Source: Paraburkholderia haematera (lineage in GTDB: Bacteria; Pseudomonadota; Gammaproteobacteria; Burkholderiales; Burkholderiaceae). From it: DNA of 64,000 nt. The notes below the pieces were generated by a model that was given only the letters and a program-made list of their open reading frames with translations, made no database searches and was not told the origin of the DNA. A program made the translations under genes and the position numbers. Positions 1 through 9,376 of the stretch are shown piece by piece; within the stretch, counting starts at the first letter, position 1, and the number at the start of each line of letters is the position of its first letter. Where the stretch lies: the NCBI RefSeq assembly GCF_905220975.1, contig NZ_CAJNBK010000014.1, positions 1-64,000 on the forward strand, written 5' to 3'.

Positions 1-77
1 CCCGAACAGGACCGTGAAACGACTCCACGCCGATGATAGTGCGGATTCCCGTGTGAAAGTAGGTAATCGTCAGGCTC
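1..77 (+). rRNA. rrf: 5S ribosomal RNA, 3' part
   Basis: The first bases carry the conserved 5S core (CCCGAACAGGACCGTGAAAC, then GCGGATTCCCGTGTGAAAGT) and end in the helix-I strand GTCAGGCTCC, as in Burkholderia 5S. About the first 40 nt lie outside the window. The exact 3' end is uncertain by a few bases. It marks the end of an rRNA operon transcribed rightwards into the window. Confidence 0.93.
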
Positions 78-92
78 CCTAGCAGCAGACAG

Positions 93-121
93 AAACCCCA
101 CCCCGAAAAGGCGGGGTTTTT
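93..121 (+). terminator. Intrinsic terminator of the rRNA operon
   Basis: AAACCCC pairs with GGGGTTT, with two further C-G pairs inside after an A-C mismatch, a loop of about 7 nt and a run of five T. It starts about 15 nt after the 5S 3' end, as expected for an rrn terminator. Confidence 0.88.
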
Positions 122-124
122 GCG

Positions 125-204
125 TTTACGGCCGTAAAAAACAGGCACAAAAAAACATCGCCGCTGTCTGGCGGACCATAGACGCCATCACACATGGTCC
201 GCCA
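125..204. repeat. Two inverted repeats downstream of the rrn terminator
   Basis: A perfect 14-bp palindrome TTTACGGCCGTAAA lies at 125-138. A perfect 11-bp inverted repeat TGGCGGACCAT / ATGGTCCGCCA with a 14-nt loop lies at 169-204. On the minus strand the second hairpin is followed after about 12 nt by a run of seven T, so it may help end the leftward LysR transcript at 267. The T-run is farther away than in a standard terminator. Confidence 0.5.
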
Positions 205-266
205 CTTCACTATCCGCGTCGCTGCCTTACACGGGTCCGGCCTGCTCTTTAGATTCAAAATCCGCG

Positions 267-1268
267 TCAGCGCGCAGCGACGTCTCCGTCCCCAGTGCTG
301 GCCGCGCCCACAGGCGCCACGCCATCACCTGCAACCATCTGGCCGACTTCTGCAAGCAACGCCTCGTCGCGTGCAATCACCTTCGGCAGATGCGTACGTA
401 AGAACTCAACCCACGTTCGCGTCTTCGCATCGATGAACTTGCGTGACGGATACAGCGCATAAACGTTCATCTTCTGCAGCGTATATTCAGGCAACACACG
501 GACTAACGACCCGTCACGCAACCCGGTGATGGCCGCATACAGCGGCACCATACCAATGCCCATTCCCTCGCGAATCGCGACGATCAGCGATTCCGCGATA
601 TTCACATGCACGGGTCCGTTCACTTCCATCATTTCGCTGCCATTGGGGCCGTCGAGTACCCATTCGTGGGGCGGAAATGCCGGCGTGTGCAGGATCAGAC
701 ACTCGTGATGAGCCAGGTCACATGGCTGTTGCGGCGCGCCATGAGCGCGCACGTAAGCAGGCGATGCGCACAGAATGCTGAAAGTTGTACCGAGAGGGAG
801 CGACACGAGCTCGGAATTCGGCAGAGTCGAGGCGCCGATCACCGCAACGTCGGCGCTGCCTTCGAACAGGTCGGGCATGCGCTGCGACAACGTCAGTTCG
901 ACGGTCACTTCGGGATAAAGCGCGCGATAGCGCGAGATGGCCGGCAGCACGTAATGCTGCCCGATGCTGGCAAAGCTGTGCATGCGCAACGCGCCGCTCG
1001 GGCGTTCGTGCGCGCAACTTGCCTCTTCTTCCGCTGTATCGACATCGGCAAGGATCTGTTGAGATCGCTTCAGGTAACGCTCGCCTGCAGTGGTGAGCGC
1101 GAGCCGCCGCGTCGACCGGTTCAGCAAGCGTGTACGCAGATGAGCCTCGAGTTCAGAGACCGCGCGGGACATCGCCCCAGTCGTCGAGTTGAGTGACAGC
1201 GCGGCGGCGGTAAAGCTACCGGCTTCAACCACGCGCACGAACACTCGCATATTTTGTAACGTATCCAT
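267..1268 (-). CDS. LysR-family transcriptional regulator
   Basis: This 333-residue protein has the usual LysR layout. The N-terminal winged helix-turn-helix (about residues 1-60) contains the typical FVRVVEAGSFTAAALSLN and SRAVSELEAHLRTRLLNR patterns. A substrate-binding-like effector domain follows to about 300, with an Ala/Gly-rich tail. It diverges from the FUSC membrane protein gene at 1468, with about 200 bp between the starts, an arrangement in which LysR proteins usually control the neighbour. This resembles AaeR next to an AaeB-type efflux gene. The effector is not predictable from sequence. Confidence 0.9.
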   Translation of the reverse strand: MDTLQNMRVFVRVVEAGSFTAAALSLNSTTGAMSRAVSELEAHLRTRLLNRSTRRLALTTAGERYLKRSQQILADVDTAEEEASCAHERPSGALRMHSFASIGQHYVLPAISRYRALYPEVTVELTLSQRMPDLFEGSADVAVIGASTLPNSELVSLPLGTTFSILCASPAYVRAHGAPQQPCDLAHHECLILHTPAFPPHEWVLDGPNGSEMMEVNGPVHVNIAESLIVAIREGMGIGMVPLYAAITGLRDGSLVRVLPEYTLQKMNVYALYPSRKFIDAKTRTWVEFLRTHLPKVIARDEALLAEVGQMVAGDGVAPVGAASTGDGDVAAR

Positions 1269-1467
1269 CGATCCTTCTATTTCACGGCAGAAGCCGTATT
1301 GTCCGCCTGTCCCGCAAGCCCATTGTTGTTCGATCTGGAAGGGTCGTTCCGCGCCCGTCCTATTAATGCGCGCAGCGCATGGTCCTACAATCGGCGCCTT
1401 GCCTGCCGGTGTGCGCAGCGTTCACCGGTGCCTCTTTCAGCGACAAACCGGGACGCGTTGCTTTCTG

Positions 1468-3633
1468 ATGAAACGCCAGCATGCGATCAAACCGACGGCG
1501 GATTCCCGCGGGCCGTGGAGCGTCATGTTGCCGACGCTCAGTCCGGCCATTCGCGACTGGGCAAATAGCGACGGTCTGATCTGGCTGCATCTGCTGAAAA
1601 CGGTCACGGCGGGTCTGCTGGCACTGGGCATTGCCATGTTGCTGGATCTCCAGCAGCCGCGAATCGCGATGACCACGGTGTTCGTGCTGATGCAGCCGTT
1701 TAGCGGCATGGTGCTCGCCAAGAGTTTCTATCGGATTCTCGGTACAGCGGTGGGTACGATTGCCGCGCTGGTGCTCGGCGCGCTGTTCGTCCAGCAGCCC
1801 GAGTTGTACATGCTCGGCATGATCGGTTGGGTGAGCGCCTGTATCGCGGCAGCGGTCCGGTATCGGCATTTCAGATGGTACGGCTTTGTGCTGGCAGGTT
1901 ATACCGCCGCTCTGATCGGCATCCCGAATGTCACGGCGCCTCATGACCTGTTTCTGGCGGCGCTCACGCGCGCGGCGGAGGTGGCAGTCGGCATCGTGTG
2001 TTCGAGTGCCGTGAGCGCACTGATCGTGCCGCAACGTTCCAGTCTTGTATTGCGGCGCACGCTCCACATTCGATATACAAATTTTACTGCGTTCGCTGCC
2101 GCGGTGCTGGGTCGTGGAATCGAACGCGGCCAGTTTGAACGGCGCTTTGCGGACCTCGTCGACGAGATTGTTGGGTTTGAAGCGACGCGAATATTTGCCG
2201 CGTTCGAAGATCCGGCCATGCGCTCTCGCAGCCAGCATCTCGGCCGTCTGAACGGCGAGTTCATGGACGCCTGCGCGCGACTGCATGCGCTGCACCAGCT
2301 GCTCAAACGTCTACGCGCTGGCGGCCCGAGCCGGATGGTTGACGCTATCACACCGTACTTCCGAGAGTTGTCGGCACTGCTGGCGTCTACTCAGGAAGCG
2401 GACGTCGAGGCATCACGCACAGCAGCACGTATGCGGTTTTTTCAAGCCGGCTTGCCAAGGCGTGTACGCGAAACGAGACGGCCGCTGGAAGCCGCTCCCG
2501 CTGAATCGCTGGCGGACTTCGATACGGCCGCAGAATTGCTCTATCGGTTCGTCGGCGAATGGATCCGTTACTCCGAGACTTACGCATCGTTGGCGCGGCG
2601 CAAGCCGGGCGCCGGGCAGCGTATCGCCGGGCGCTACGTGAGCAGGACAAATGGCTTTGTGGTCGCGTTTACCTTTGCACGGTCGGCAGTGATCATGGCG
2701 ATCGCCGGCTGGTTCTGGATCGCTACCGACTGGCCCAGCGGCGGCCTGGCGGTAATCGGCGCGGCGCTGGTCTGTGCGTTGACGTCGACTGCGCCAAATG
2801 CATCGAAAATGGCTGTGCAGATGGCGGTCGGCACCGTGCTGGCGACCATGACGGGCTACCTTTTCACGTGCTACGTGTATCCCGGCATCGACGGTTTTCC
2901 GCTGCTTGGCGCGACACTCGCCCCGGTGCTTGCACTCGGCGCCTTCATCGCGTCTCGTAAGCGCGCGGCAGGGTTTGGCATCGGTTTTTCGGTGTTCTTC
3001 TGCCTGCTCGCCGGGCCGGACAACGTCGTCACCTATGCGCCCGATCTGCTGATCAACAACGGCATTGCGATCACTGCGTCGCTGTTGCTTGCTGCGATCG
3101 TTTTCGCGGTCGTGTTTCCCGCGGATATGCCGTGGCTCACTGAGCGAATCAAGGGTGATTTGCGCGCGCAGGTCGTCTCTGCCTGCAAGGACGAACTGCC
3201 CGGACTCAATCAGCGCTTTCAGTCGAGCACGCACGATCTGACCGCGCAGTTGCGCATGCTATTGACACGCCGCTCCCGACGCCGCCGTGATGCCTTGCGC
3301 TGGATGCTCGTCACGCTCGAAGTCGGGCACGCTGTGATCGATCTGCGCAATGAAGCAGCGCGTGCCGGTTATGTACAGGTTCTTCATTCGCGCTGGAGCA
3401 GCAGCCTCGCGCGGACTTGCGATGACCTCGCGCGGCTTTTCGAGCGGCCGGACGTGCGTGCTCTCGAGCAAACGCTCGTATCCGTGCGCTCGGCCACGTG
3501 GATCGCGCAGGACGTACTGGAAACCGTTCATGCCGACCGCGACAAGCGGCACGACCTGCAGCGCATTCTGAGCTGCCTGCACTTCATCCGTACAGCGTTG
3601 CTCGACAAAGACGCACCTTTCAATGCGCGTTGA
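1468..3633 (+). CDS. FUSC/AaeB-type inner-membrane efflux protein
   Basis: The protein has 721 residues from the ATG at 1468. The open frame extends upstream to 1189 but would then overlap the divergent LysR gene, so the inner start is preferred. Two halves each hold a block of hydrophobic segments (about residues 30-165 and 400-560), each followed by a long Arg-rich cytoplasmic stretch, as in the fusaric acid resistance / aromatic acid exporter family (AaeB, YccS). The HlyD-type adaptor (AaeA) and small AaeX partners are absent here. Export of an aromatic acid is inferred from the family and from the divergent LysR. Confidence 0.82.
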   Translation: MKRQHAIKPTADSRGPWSVMLPTLSPAIRDWANSDGLIWLHLLKTVTAGLLALGIAMLLDLQQPRIAMTTVFVLMQPFSGMVLAKSFYRILGTAVGTIAALVLGALFVQQPELYMLGMIGWVSACIAAAVRYRHFRWYGFVLAGYTAALIGIPNVTAPHDLFLAALTRAAEVAVGIVCSSAVSALIVPQRSSLVLRRTLHIRYTNFTAFAAAVLGRGIERGQFERRFADLVDEIVGFEATRIFAAFEDPAMRSRSQHLGRLNGEFMDACARLHALHQLLKRLRAGGPSRMVDAITPYFRELSALLASTQEADVEASRTAARMRFFQAGLPRRVRETRRPLEAAPAESLADFDTAAELLYRFVGEWIRYSETYASLARRKPGAGQRIAGRYVSRTNGFVVAFTFARSAVIMAIAGWFWIATDWPSGGLAVIGAALVCALTSTAPNASKMAVQMAVGTVLATMTGYLFTCYVYPGIDGFPLLGATLAPVLALGAFIASRKRAAGFGIGFSVFFCLLAGPDNVVTYAPDLLINNGIAITASLLLAAIVFAVVFPADMPWLTERIKGDLRAQVVSACKDELPGLNQRFQSSTHDLTAQLRMLLTRRSRRRRDALRWMLVTLEVGHAVIDLRNEAARAGYVQVLHSRWSSSLARTCDDLARLFERPDVRALEQTLVSVRSATWIAQDVLETVHADRDKRHDLQRILSCLHFIRTALLDKDAPFNAR

Positions 3634-3803
3634 TCCAGGTGCTTTGGATCGGGCGCGCGCCTCGATCTTTCTGTCAGATGGAAAGATCACTTCCGTCCAG
3701 ACCCGTTTATCTGCGCAGGTGGCGGTCATATAGTTTTATCACTGCCACGCAGTCTCCCAAGGGGACTTCCTACCGGCGGTAACCGTAAGTACTGGAGAAC
3801 GAA

Positions 3804-4019
3804 ATGAATGTGTTGAAGATTGCTCTGATTGCCTGCTCTATGTCCGCTATCGTCGCTCATGCGCAGACGGCGCCGGCCGCGCCGGAACAACAGGTCGCAC
3901 AGGCGAATGCGCCGCGCGCCAATAGCGTCGCCGCGCAAGGCAGTGTCGTTGCACCGAAGGTCAAAGCTGAAGAGTGCGTCGGGCCCGTGAGCTTTTGCAC
4001 GATCTACTTCGGCAGCTAG
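3804..4019 (+). CDS. Small secreted peptide with C-terminal Cys pair
   Basis: This is a 71-residue protein with a good ribosome site (GGAG, 7 nt before ATG) and a clear signal peptide (MNVLKIALIACSMSAIVAHA, then Q). The mature part is about 50 residues, rich in Ala, Gln, Val and Pro. It ends in CVGPVSFCTIYFGS, where two Cys six residues apart could form a disulfide. No function is recognised. It lies between the FUSC gene and the CoA-transferase gene and has its own upstream gap of 170 bp. Confidence 0.7.
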   Translation: MNVLKIALIACSMSAIVAHAQTAPAAPEQQVAQANAPRANSVAAQGSVVAPKVKAEECVGPVSFCTIYFGS

Positions 4020-4202
4020 GCAGCGCCACGAGCAACACTCGCTGTACCTGTCGCGGGGATTTTGCACGTGACGAAACGCCTCGCCGCGACGCCGTTCCAT
4101 CGAGACGCCGCGGCTGGCGTGACAATCTGGCTACTGAGCGAAGCACACCGCAGACGTGCGCACCGGTAGACCGGACTGATGACTATGGAGAGACTCAGTT
4201 TC

Positions 4203-5717
4203 ATGTACCAAGACCGGATTCGTTGCTCCGCGCTGAGCGGAAAAATCACTTCAGCCGCCGAGGCGGCGCTTCTGATTCGGGACGGCATGCGCGTCGGCGC
4301 CAGCGGCTTTACGCGCGCGGGCGACGCCAAAGCTGTCCCTGTCGCGCTCGCCGAGCGGGCCCGTCAGGAAGGCAAGCCGCTGCAAATTACGTTGATGACC
4401 GGCGCATCGCTCGGTCATGACGTGGATCGCATGCTCACTGAGGCGCATGTGTTGGCGCGCCGCTTGCCGTTTCAGGTCGACAAGACCTTGCGCGATGCAA
4501 TCAATCGCGGCGAGGTGATGTTCGTCGATCAACATCTGTCTGAAACAGTCGAGATGCTGCGCGCAAATCAGCTCGGCAAACTCGATGTCGCCATTATCGA
4601 AGCCGTGGCGATCACCGAAACCGGCGGCATTGTGCCGACCACTTCAGTCGGCAACTCGGCCAGCTTCGCGATCCTCGCCGATAAGGTCATCGTCGAAATC
4701 AATCTTGCTCAGCCGCTCGCCCTCGAGGGACTGCACGACATCTGGATTCCGGGCCGCAGGCCGAATCGGGAACCGCTGCCGATCGTGCGTCCGCAAGACC
4801 GTGTCGGCACGCAAGCGATCGAAATCCCGCTAGATAAGATCGCGGCGATTGTGATTACAGATAAGGCGGACAGCCCGTCCACGGTACTGCCGGCGGATAC
4901 GGAAACCGAGCTGATCGCCGGCCATCTGATCGAATTCTTCCAGCATGAAGTGTCACGCGGGCGCATGCTTCATCAGTTACCGCCGCTGCAGGCGGGCATC
5001 GGCACGATTGCCAATGCGGTGCTGGCCGGCTTTGTCGATTCACCTTTCGACGCCTTCGAAATTTACTCAGAAGTGCTGCAGGATTCGACCTTCGACCTGA
5101 TGGACGCCGGCAAGGTGACGTTCGCCTCGGGTGCGTCGATCACGCTGTCCGCCGCGCGTCAGGCGCAAGTGTTCGGTGAACTCGAGCGCTATCGCGATCG
5201 CCTGGTGCTGCGCCCGCAGGAGGTCAGCAACCATCCTGAGGTGATTCGCCGCCTCGGTCTGATCGCGTTGAACACCGCATTGGAGTTCGACATCTACGGC
5301 AATGTGAATTCCACGCACGTGGGCGGCACGCACATGATGAATGGCATTGGCGGCTCGGGCGATTTCGCGCGTAACGCGTCATGCGCGATCTTTGCGACGA
5401 AATCGATGGCGAAGGGAGGCCGCATTTCGAGTGTCGTGCCGATGGTGCCGCACTGCGATCACAACGAGCACGATGTGGACGTGGTTGTGACAGAGCAGGG
5501 TCTCGCCGATCTGCGCGGACTGGCGCCACGAGAACGCGCTGCGCTAATCATTGAGAATTGCGCGCATCCGCTCTATCGCGATCTGCTTCGCGACTACTAT
5601 CGGGAGGCCTTGCAATGGGGTGGGCAAACGCCGCATCGGTTGGACCAGGCTTTCGCCTGGCATACACGGCTGCGTGACACCGGCTCGATGTTGCCGGCAG
5701 TGGAGGCGTCTCTCTAA
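4203..5717 (+). CDS. Acetyl-CoA hydrolase / succinate CoA-transferase family protein
   Basis: The protein has 504 residues from the ATG at 4203, chosen because GGAGAG lies 10 nt upstream; an in-frame ATG at 4179 has no such site. It matches the AarC/Cat1/YgfH group: N-terminal CoA-transferase fold with GASGF near residue 36, a likely catalytic Glu290 in IYSEVLQD, and the glycine-rich HMMNGIGGSGDF stretch near 380. These enzymes move CoA between acyl groups such as succinate and acetate, or hydrolyse acyl-CoA. The exact donor is not visible. It appears monocistronic. Confidence 0.88.
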   Translation: MYQDRIRCSALSGKITSAAEAALLIRDGMRVGASGFTRAGDAKAVPVALAERARQEGKPLQITLMTGASLGHDVDRMLTEAHVLARRLPFQVDKTLRDAINRGEVMFVDQHLSETVEMLRANQLGKLDVAIIEAVAITETGGIVPTTSVGNSASFAILADKVIVEINLAQPLALEGLHDIWIPGRRPNREPLPIVRPQDRVGTQAIEIPLDKIAAIVITDKADSPSTVLPADTETELIAGHLIEFFQHEVSRGRMLHQLPPLQAGIGTIANAVLAGFVDSPFDAFEIYSEVLQDSTFDLMDAGKVTFASGASITLSAARQAQVFGELERYRDRLVLRPQEVSNHPEVIRRLGLIALNTALEFDIYGNVNSTHVGGTHMMNGIGGSGDFARNASCAIFATKSMAKGGRISSVVPMVPHCDHNEHDVDVVVTEQGLADLRGLAPRERAALIIENCAHPLYRDLLRDYYREALQWGGQTPHRLDQAFAWHTRLRDTGSMLPAVEASL

Positions 5718-5782
5718 ATACTTGGTAAAGCCGGCGTCAGGTGGCATTCGCCGCCGACGCCGTAAGACATCAGGTGCTACGC

Positions 5783-6037
5783 TCAGGTACCGCGCCGGAC
5801 AAGCCGGATAAGAAACAGCAGAATGACGGCGCCGATCACAGCGGTAATGATCGAACCGATCCAGCCGCCGCCGAGCGAAATGTGCAGCACACCGGCAAGC
5901 CAGCCGCCGATGAATGCGCCGACAATCCCGACGATGATGTCGACGATCAGGCCGAAACCGCCGCCCTTGACGAGCACACCGGCAAGCCAGCCGGCGATCG
6001 CGCCGATGATGAGCCATGCAATGATGCCGTGTTCCAT
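5783..6037 (-). CDS. GlsB/YeaQ/YmgE-family membrane protein
   Basis: This is an 84-residue, very Gly-rich protein with three hydrophobic segments (about residues 5-24, 28-52 and 58-79). It has the family's GAIAGWLAG and IVGIVGAFIGGWLAG patterns, and the length is typical. Members are small inner-membrane proteins linked to general stress responses; the molecular role is unknown. It stands alone, facing left, convergent with the CoA-transferase gene. Confidence 0.88.
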   Translation of the reverse strand: MEHGIIAWLIIGAIAGWLAGVLVKGGGFGLIVDIIVGIVGAFIGGWLAGVLHISLGGGWIGSIITAVIGAVILLFLIRLVRRGT

Positions 6038-6198
6038 AATCGAGACTCCATGGTTGAGTGTGAAAAATTCACGGTGACAGAGCTTAGTCGAAGGTTATGG
6101 GACAGTCCATATTCAGGACGTGAAATTAACATTGTCTAAATCTATTGCAAGCTAAGTGTAGACGATGCGCGCGAATATGGGGAGCTTACGCGTGGGGC

Positions 6199-6906
6199 TC
6201 ACTCCGGCGTCGGCTCCGCTTCTTTGGCTGTCCAGCTGACGCTCGATACGCTCTTTTCCATGCTGATGCGGCTCGCCATTTGCTCAAGCTTCGGCTGATC
6301 TTTCGGATGCAGCTTTAAGGTTGCCGTAACGCGAATGCGTTCCGTGTCGTCTTCGACGTCTTCGCTGGTCAGGCTCTGGAACGATAGCGGTGTGGAATAC
6401 ATCGAGTTGGATACCGCGGTACGAATGTGAATCTCGTCAGCCGCCCGGCATACGATCGTCAGCATATACTCGCGCACCAGATCCGCGTTCGACACAGGCG
6501 TCGCGTTGATCATACGGCTCACATCACGCAGCACCGTATTGGTCAGCAGGACGACCCCGGTGCCGGCGAGCGCCGGGCCGTAATGCCCCGCACCGCACAA
6601 TACGCCGACCGCCGCCGAACACCATAAAGTCGCGGCGGTGTTGATCCCCTGAATGGAGCCCTTGTCGCGCATGATCACGCCGCCGCCGAGAAAGCCGACG
6701 CCGGATACGACATACGCCGCAATCTGCGTGATACCGGCCGTGCCGTTGCCGGTCAGCACGCCGAGCGTGACGAACAGGCACGCGCCGCTGGCGACCAGCG
6801 TGATGGTCCGCAGGCCGGCGTTGCGCTGGCGCATCTGCCGTTCGAGGCCGATCGCGACACCGCAGCTGAAGGCGGCAAGGAGCCGCAGGGCGAATTCAAT
6901 TGTCAT
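6199..6906 (-). CDS. MgtC/SapB-family membrane protein
   Basis: The protein has 235 residues. The N-terminal half has four to five membrane segments with the MgtC signature: GVAIGLERQMRQRNAGLRT near residue 16, then GVGFLGGGVIMRD near 70. The C-terminal 90 residues form a soluble ACT-like domain, as in MgtC proper rather than the shorter SapB forms. In intracellular pathogens MgtC aids growth at low magnesium and modulates the F1Fo ATPase; that role here is family inference. No mgtA neighbour is present. A 659-bp gap lies upstream. Confidence 0.88.
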   Translation of the reverse strand: MTIEFALRLLAAFSCGVAIGLERQMRQRNAGLRTITLVASGACLFVTLGVLTGNGTAGITQIAAYVVSGVGFLGGGVIMRDKGSIQGINTAATLWCSAAVGVLCGAGHYGPALAGTGVVLLTNTVLRDVSRMINATPVSNADLVREYMLTIVCRAADEIHIRTAVSNSMYSTPLSFQSLTSEDVEDDTERIRVTATLKLHPKDQPKLEQMASRISMEKSVSSVSWTAKEAEPTPE

Positions 6907-7565
6907 CGGTAAGAAAGGTTGAGGCGCGTGTTCGCACAGTGTGAACCTTACGCGTGACAGCCGCGTATCCGCACGTGGAGCGCGGCGGCGGTCAGGCGTG
7001 ACGAGGCAGGCGAGCCAAAGCTCGCGCGCGGGAAAGTCATGGAGCGACAGCCGGGCATCGAGCCATGCGGCGCTTCACTGGCAGTACGAGGGTATAGACG
7101 ACGTACACCGTCGGGCCCGAAGGCAAGACGGCGACAGGCAAAGGCTGGCGCGGAAATCTTGCCGATCAGGCGATCGGGCGAATCGAAGCTCGACTGGTTC
7201 TACTGCTACTGTCCAAGATCGTGATTCCGGTTAAATGAACTGGGCGAATTTTAGGCAATTCTGCAAAGTTAAGTCAAGCCGCAACGAAGCAGGGAGGCGG
7301 AACGAATTATCCGATGCACGCCGATTCTCCCGAGGCAAACTCAGAATTTTCCTCGCGTAAATACGGACTCCGAATGTTGACGGTGTTCATCCCGGAAAAC
7401 ACACTGTTGGAACACTTCGAAACTCGTCGTGCGTTTTGGCGCTCAATCCGCGTTTTACCTCTCACGGTTTCGCCCAGAATTTTTCGGTTGCCCTCGCGCT
7501 ATGCCAAGCGCATCCGATCCGCGCGACATCATCTCTTTTCCGCTGTTTACCCAATTGAGGAATAT
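6907..7565. other. Gene-free stretch between mgtC-like gene and a secreted protein gene
   Basis: No convincing coding region is seen. It must hold the promoters of both divergent genes. The left two thirds are GC-rich with several weak hairpins; the part from about 7200 to 7320 is AT-richer and more promoter-like. No known riboswitch or magnesium leader could be recognised. Confidence 0.5.
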
Positions 7566-8090
7566 ATGAAAGATAAAGCTCTTGGCATCATTGCCGGTGC
7601 ATTGATTGCTGCGGCTCCCCTCGTGTCGTTCGCCGCAGGCCTGCCCGCGCCGTTTGAAGGCAGCAGCACGCTGCAGGCCGACGGTGTCGTGAAATCGGTC
7701 GATCAGGCCAAACATTCAGTGACCGTGATCGACGCACAGGGCGGCGAAGCTTCGTTCAACATCACCGATACGAGCAACCTGGCGCAGATCAAGCAGGGCG
7801 GCAAGATCCACATCCGCATGATGCGCAACGCCGTGGTCAGCGTTACGCGTGGTGCCGACGGCCACGGCACGGCTGTTCAACCGGTACATCAGAACACTGC
7901 ACAGAACGTGACTGCCGAAGTTCAAGCCGTCGACCACGCGTCCGGCATCATGGCCTTGAAGGACCAGAATGGCGGGGTGTTTCATATCCAGGGCCGCGAG
8001 CCGGCAAAGGTCGCCGGCGTAACGCCGGGTATGCAAGTGTCGGTGGCATACGCTCCGCAGGTCAGCGTGGCCGTGGCGCCCGCGCAGTAA
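7566..8090 (+). CDS. Secreted protein of unknown function
   Basis: The protein has 174 residues from the ATG at 7566, chosen because it starts a clean signal peptide (MKDKALGIIAGALIAAAPLVSFAAG) and has GAGG 6 nt upstream. The frame runs open further left without coding character. The mature protein appears to hold two similar beta-rich halves, each with a V-K/A-V-D-x-A segment (VVKSVDQAKHSVTVID near residue 41 and EVQAVDHASGIMALKD near 120), suggesting an internal duplication of a small barrel-like domain. A periplasmic location is likely; no function is assigned. Confidence 0.75.
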   Translation: MKDKALGIIAGALIAAAPLVSFAAGLPAPFEGSSTLQADGVVKSVDQAKHSVTVIDAQGGEASFNITDTSNLAQIKQGGKIHIRMMRNAVVSVTRGADGHGTAVQPVHQNTAQNVTAEVQAVDHASGIMALKDQNGGVFHIQGREPAKVAGVTPGMQVSVAYAPQVSVAVAPAQ

Positions 8091-8126
8091 GTCAATCTGG
8101 ATGAAGCGGCGCATCAGAGCCGGAGC

Positions 8127-8158
8127 GCGGATGTCCTTTACAGGCATCCGCTTTTTTT
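8127..8158 (+). terminator. Intrinsic terminator
   Basis: GCGGATG pairs with CATCCGC around an 11-nt loop and is followed by seven T. It lies about 37 nt after the stop codon of the secreted protein gene. Confidence 0.92.
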
Positions 8159-8212
8159 CGCGCAATCCAACACAACCTCGGCGCGGTGATACCTGGCGCC
8201 TGGATCGACGCT

Positions 8213-9376
8213 TCAGTCGGGCTCACCGGGCACGAGGCGCAGTCGTGTGATTTCCGAGGGAGCCCCCAGGCGCTTCGGCGGTCCCCAGTAGCCGGTGCCG
8301 CGACTCGTGTAGACCCACAGGCCGTTCAGCCGTGCGAGACCGGCCGTGAATGGCTGCTGGAACCGCACAAAGAAATTCCACGGGAAGAACTGGCCGCCGT
8401 GCGTATGGCCGGACAGTTGTAGCGTGAAACCTGCCGCTGCGGCTGCTTCGGCCGAGCGCGGCTGGTGTGCGAGCAGGACTTTGATCAGCACGTCGCCAGG
8501 CGCGCCGGCGATGGCCGCAACCGGGTCGCTGCGATGCAAGGGGTCATGATGGCCCGCCGAGTAATCGGTCACCCCGGCAATCACGGCACGCGCACCGTCG
8601 TGTTCCACGATCACATGCTCGTTAAGCAGGACGTTCAACCCCAGGCGCCGGAATTCGTCGATCCAGGCGTTTGCGCCGGCGTAATACTCGTGGTTGCCGG
8701 TCACGAGAAACGCGCCGTGACGCGCACTGAGCCGCGACAGGGGCTGCGTGTGCCGGGTCAGTTGCGGCACGCTGCCATCTACCACGTCGCCGGTGACCGC
8801 AATCAGATCCGGCTTCAGACGATTCACCGCGTCGACGATCGCGTCCACATAGCGGCCTTTAATGGTCGGGCCAACGTGGATATCGCTGATCTGGACAATC
8901 GTGAAGCCGTTGAGCGCTGCCGGCAAATCGTCGATCGGCACCTCGATCGTTACCACCCTGGCGCGGCGCCGTGCGTTGAACAGGCCGACGAGTGTCGAGA
9001 GCAGCGCAAGCAACGGTACCGCTGCCGCCGAGCCGATGCGCCAGTGCGCGATGGCAATCGTATTCGGCCAGATTGCATCGACAGTGAGCAGCGAGGCGAG
9101 CGCCAGGTCGCGCGCGAGCGTCAGGACCAGCAGCGACGAGAAGAAGCCCATGGCCAGCAGGCCGACCCACGCGAGGCGGTCACTGAGCGGCTGCTGCTTG
9201 ATGGTGCGCGCCAGCATGCCGAGCGGTATCAGAAAGATCGACAACACGAGCCACAACGCGCAGAGCCATCGGCCGGCGGCATTGACTGGCACGTCGGGAA
9301 TCAGGCGAAAGCCGACGTAGATATGCAGCAGGATGCCAATCAGGATGAAGCGAACAAGAAACGATGAGCGGCGCAT
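8213..9376 (-). CDS. Membrane-anchored metallophosphoesterase (YkuE/YaeI type)
   Basis: The protein has 387 residues from the ATG at 9376 (MRRSSFLVRF); an in-frame start 14 codons upstream is possible. Four hydrophobic segments occupy residues 1-130. A calcineurin-like phosphoesterase domain follows with all metal-binding blocks: QISDIHVG, AVTGDVVDG, VTGNHEYY and the C-terminal SGHTHGGQ. Relatives such as YaeI act on cell-envelope or lipid phosphoesters. The substrate here is unknown. It is transcribed alone. Confidence 0.88.
   Translation of the reverse strand: MRRSSFLVRFILIGILLHIYVGFRLIPDVPVNAAGRWLCALWLVLSIFLIPLGMLARTIKQQPLSDRLAWVGLLAMGFFSSLLVLTLARDLALASLLTVDAIWPNTIAIAHWRIGSAAAVPLLALLSTLVGLFNARRRARVVTIEVPIDDLPAALNGFTIVQISDIHVGPTIKGRYVDAIVDAVNRLKPDLIAVTGDVVDGSVPQLTRHTQPLSRLSARHGAFLVTGNHEYYAGANAWIDEFRRLGLNVLLNEHVIVEHDGARAVIAGVTDYSAGHHDPLHRSDPVAAIAGAPGDVLIKVLLAHQPRSAEAAAAAGFTLQLSGHTHGGQFFPWNFFVRFQQPFTAGLARLNGLWVYTSRGTGYWGPPKRLGAPSEITRLRLVPGEPD

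Noticed and set aside
1189..1467. N-terminal extension of the FUSC protein
   Set aside because: It would overlap the divergent LysR gene by 80 bp and lacks membrane or family character; the ATG at 1468 fits the family N-terminus.
7240..7310. A flagellar sigma-28-like promoter (AAAGTTAAG with GCCGC)
   Set aside because: Spacing and -10 bases do not fit the consensus and the downstream gene is not motility-related.
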